Assembly (NCBI GenBank): GCA_905233595.1
Contig: CAJOFI010000012.1
Span: forward strand, 1 to 16,078
Length of the DNA stretch: 16,078 nucleotides
Source: an uncultured Oscillospiraceae bacterium
GTDB taxonomy: Bacteria > Bacillota > Clostridia > Oscillospirales > Oscillospiraceae
Direction: 5' to 3'
Shown: piece after piece, positions 14,647-16,078 of the stretch
Numbering within the stretch: the first letter of the stretch is position 1
Layout: each line of letters opens with the position of its first letter
The notes under the pieces: model-generated
Database searches by the model: none
Told to the model about the DNA's origin: nothing
What the model saw: the letters and a program-made list of their open reading frames with translations, nothing else
Translations under genes and position numbers: made by a program

Positions 14647-14679
14647 AGGGCGGTTGAAGAAAGAGGTGCTTTTTGTATC

Positions 14680-15978
14680 ATGCGTATTCTGCTGTCTCTC
14701 TCCGTCGCCCTGTTCGCGGGGCTTTTGATGACCCGTCCGCTCAGCCGCTTCCATCTGCCTGACGTGACGGCCTATCTGATCGCGGGCGTTCTGATCGGCC
14801 CGTGCTGCCTGGGGCTGCTGCACATCCCCGGCGTCGGCTTTGCCAGCTACGAGGAGCTGGAGGGGCTCAAGCTCATCTCCAACGTCGCCCTCGGCTTCAT
14901 CGCCTTCTCCATCGGCAACGAGTTCCGCCTCTCCCAGCTTCGGGAGACCGGGAAGCAGGCGCTCGTCATCGGCATTTTGCAGGCCGTCGCGACGACGCTG
15001 CTGGTCGATCTCGCGCTGCTGGTCTTCCATCTGCTGCTGCCCGAGGTGCTCACCGTCCCGGCGGCGATCACCCTCGGCGCCATCGCGGCGGCGACCGCCC
15101 CGGCGGCCACGCTCATGGTCGTGCGCCAGTACAAGGCCAAGGGCAAGCTCACCGACCTGCTGCTGCCCATCGTCGCGCTGGACGACGCGGTGGGGCTCGT
15201 GCTCTTCGCGGTGTCCTTCGGCATCGCGAAGGCCATCAGCAGCGGCAGCGTGGACGTGATCGGCATTGTGGTGAACCCGCTTCTGGAGATCGCGGGATCG
15301 CTCCTCCTCGGCGCGGCGGCGGGCTGGCTGCTCACACGGCTGGAGACGATGTTCCACTCCAACACCAACCGCCTCGCCATGACCATCGGCTTCGTGTTTC
15401 TGACGGTGGCGCTCTCCATGCTGCAAATCCCCCTCGGCCGGGCGCAGCTCGGCTTCTCGAGCCTGCTCGTGTGCATGATGCTGGGCAGCGTCTTCTGCAA
15501 TCTCTGCCCCCTGTCGGAGGAGATCATGAAGAACGCCGACCGCTGGACGGCGCCGCTGCTGGTGCTGTTCTTCGTCCTCTCCGGCGCGGAGCTGGAGCTG
15601 GGCGTCTTCGCCAGGGCGAGCTCGGTGCTGGTGGGCGTGGTCTACATCCTCGCGCGCTCCCTCGGCAAGTATTACGGCGCGCGGGAGTCGGCGCGGCTCG
15701 TCGGCTGCGACCATAACGTGGTCAAGTACCTCGGCATCACGCTGCTGCCCCAGGCGGGTGTGGCGCTGGGCATGTGCGTGACGGCGTCCTCCCTGCCCGG
15801 CGACGGCAAGATGATCCGCAACATCGTGCTCTTCGCGGTGCTGGTGTATGAGCTGGTCGGCCCGCTGATGACCAAGTGGGCGCTGACCCAGGCCGGCGAC
15901 ATCCAGCCCAAGAGCGAGGAAGTCCTCCGCCGCCGTGAGCGTAAGCTCGCCGCCGTGGAAGCGGCCGGAAAAAAGTGA
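14680..15978 (+). CDS. Cation:proton antiporter, CPA2 family
   Basis: This is a membrane antiporter exchanging Na+ or K+ for protons; the ion is not decided by the sequence. The 432-residue protein has about 12-13 hydrophobic segments. It has the CPA2 core: ATAPAATLMVVRQYKAKG (about 137-154), then LLLPIVALDDAVGLVLFAV with the adjacent acidic pair D168/D169 used for ion and proton binding in electrogenic members, and later TLLPQAGVALGM. The C-terminus is a short basic tail; no RCK/TrkA nucleotide domain is present, unlike KefB/KefC. ATG at 14680 is preceded by AGAGGTG at a rather long 11 nt. It has its own promoter and shares only its direction with the NhaC-type gene. A MITE-like repeat begins at its stop codon. 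Confidence 0.92.
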   Translation: MRILLSLSVALFAGLLMTRPLSRFHLPDVTAYLIAGVLIGPCCLGLLHIPGVGFASYEELEGLKLISNVALGFIAFSIGNEFRLSQLRETGKQALVIGILQAVATTLLVDLALLVFHLLLPEVLTVPAAITLGAIAAATAPAATLMVVRQYKAKGKLTDLLLPIVALDDAVGLVLFAVSFGIAKAISSGSVDVIGIVVNPLLEIAGSLLLGAAAGWLLTRLETMFHSNTNRLAMTIGFVFLTVALSMLQIPLGRAQLGFSSLLVCMMLGSVFCNLCPLSEEIMKNADRWTAPLLVLFFVLSGAELELGVFARASSVLVGVVYILARSLGKYYGARESARLVGCDHNVVKYLGITLLPQAGVALGMCVTASSLPGDGKMIRNIVLFAVLVYELVGPLMTKWALTQAGDIQPKSEEVLRRRERKLAAVEAAGKK

Positions 15979-16078
15979 AGGGCATCTCTAAAAACTCCCG
16001 CCCGGCGCTGCGCCGGATCTTTTGCCCCAGCTTTTTGTGCAAAAAACTTGAAATACACAAAGTATTCCTGCGTTTTTT
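15978..16078 (-). repeat. MITE-like dispersed repeat, copy 2 (cut by window end)
   Basis: It begins at the stop codon of the antiporter gene with AAGGGCATCTCTAAAA. It contains a GC hairpin (CCGGCG-CTG-CGCCGG, 16002-16016) and carries at 16048-16071 the exact reverse complement of the 24-nt core at 10273-10296. The remainder lies beyond the window. Confidence 0.6.

Noticed and set aside
14398..15714. A 438-codon minus-strand open frame antisense to the CPA2 gene
   Set aside because: Low-complexity Arg/Glu/Gln/His composition, no start signal, and the sense strand encodes a clear antiporter.

Overview
This 16 kb window reads as chromosomal DNA of a Gram-positive anaerobe of the Clostridia (Bacillota), most likely a GC-rich Oscillospirales-type gut bacterium. 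Support comes from the HrcA/CIRCE heat-shock operon in the order hrcA-grpE-dnaK-dnaJ, a DnaK of Gram-positive length, AGGAGG ribosome sites, consensus sigma-A promoters, and an L-box lysine riboswitch in front of an NhaC-type transporter. The genus cannot be fixed from the sequence.

Layout. (1) 1-4976, minus strand: the class I heat-shock operon hrcA-grpE-dnaK-dnaJ, with a near-ideal sigma-A promoter, a CIRCE operator starting inside the -10 box, and a third CIRCE half-site in the leader. (2) 5021-7130: an AT-richer module, consisting of an XRE-type regulator divergent from a two-gene unit (a cysteine-rich CFI-box-like protein and a Sel1-repeat protein), bounded by terminators on both sides. 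It looks like an acquired cassette of unknown function. (3) 7009-7350: a non-coding block with a terminator, a palindrome, a copy of a dispersed repeat and a heptamer tandem repeat. (4) 7351-10078: a marR - MFS transporter - glycerophosphodiesterase operon. The MFS gene is frameshifted and lacks most of one membrane helix. The phosphodiesterase gene lacks, in frame, the segment that normally carries two active-site acidic residues. (5) 10165-12120: a secreted, very acidic repeat protein, probably a beta-solenoid, with a MITE-like repeat in its 5' leader and a string of hairpins at its 3' end. (6) 12124-12378: a small DUF378-type membrane protein on the minus strand. (7) 12499-12629: a possible small structured RNA with its own promoter and terminator. 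(8) 12727-14616: promoter, lysine riboswitch, terminator and an NhaC-superfamily transporter (LysW-like). (9) 14618-15978: a CPA2 cation/proton antiporter, followed at once by a second MITE-like fragment in inverted orientation that runs off the window.

How the genes fit together. The heat-shock operon is self-contained and autoregulated by HrcA. The marR operon would couple a repressor to uptake or efflux of an unknown solute and to phosphodiester turnover, but as read two of its three genes carry lesions. The lysine riboswitch should shut off the NhaC-type gene when lysine is plentiful, which makes it a probable lysine importer rather than a housekeeping sodium antiporter. The best candidates for something undescribed are the XRE/CFI-box/Sel1 module, the 12.5 kb RNA candidate, the MITE-like repeats and the secreted repeat protein.
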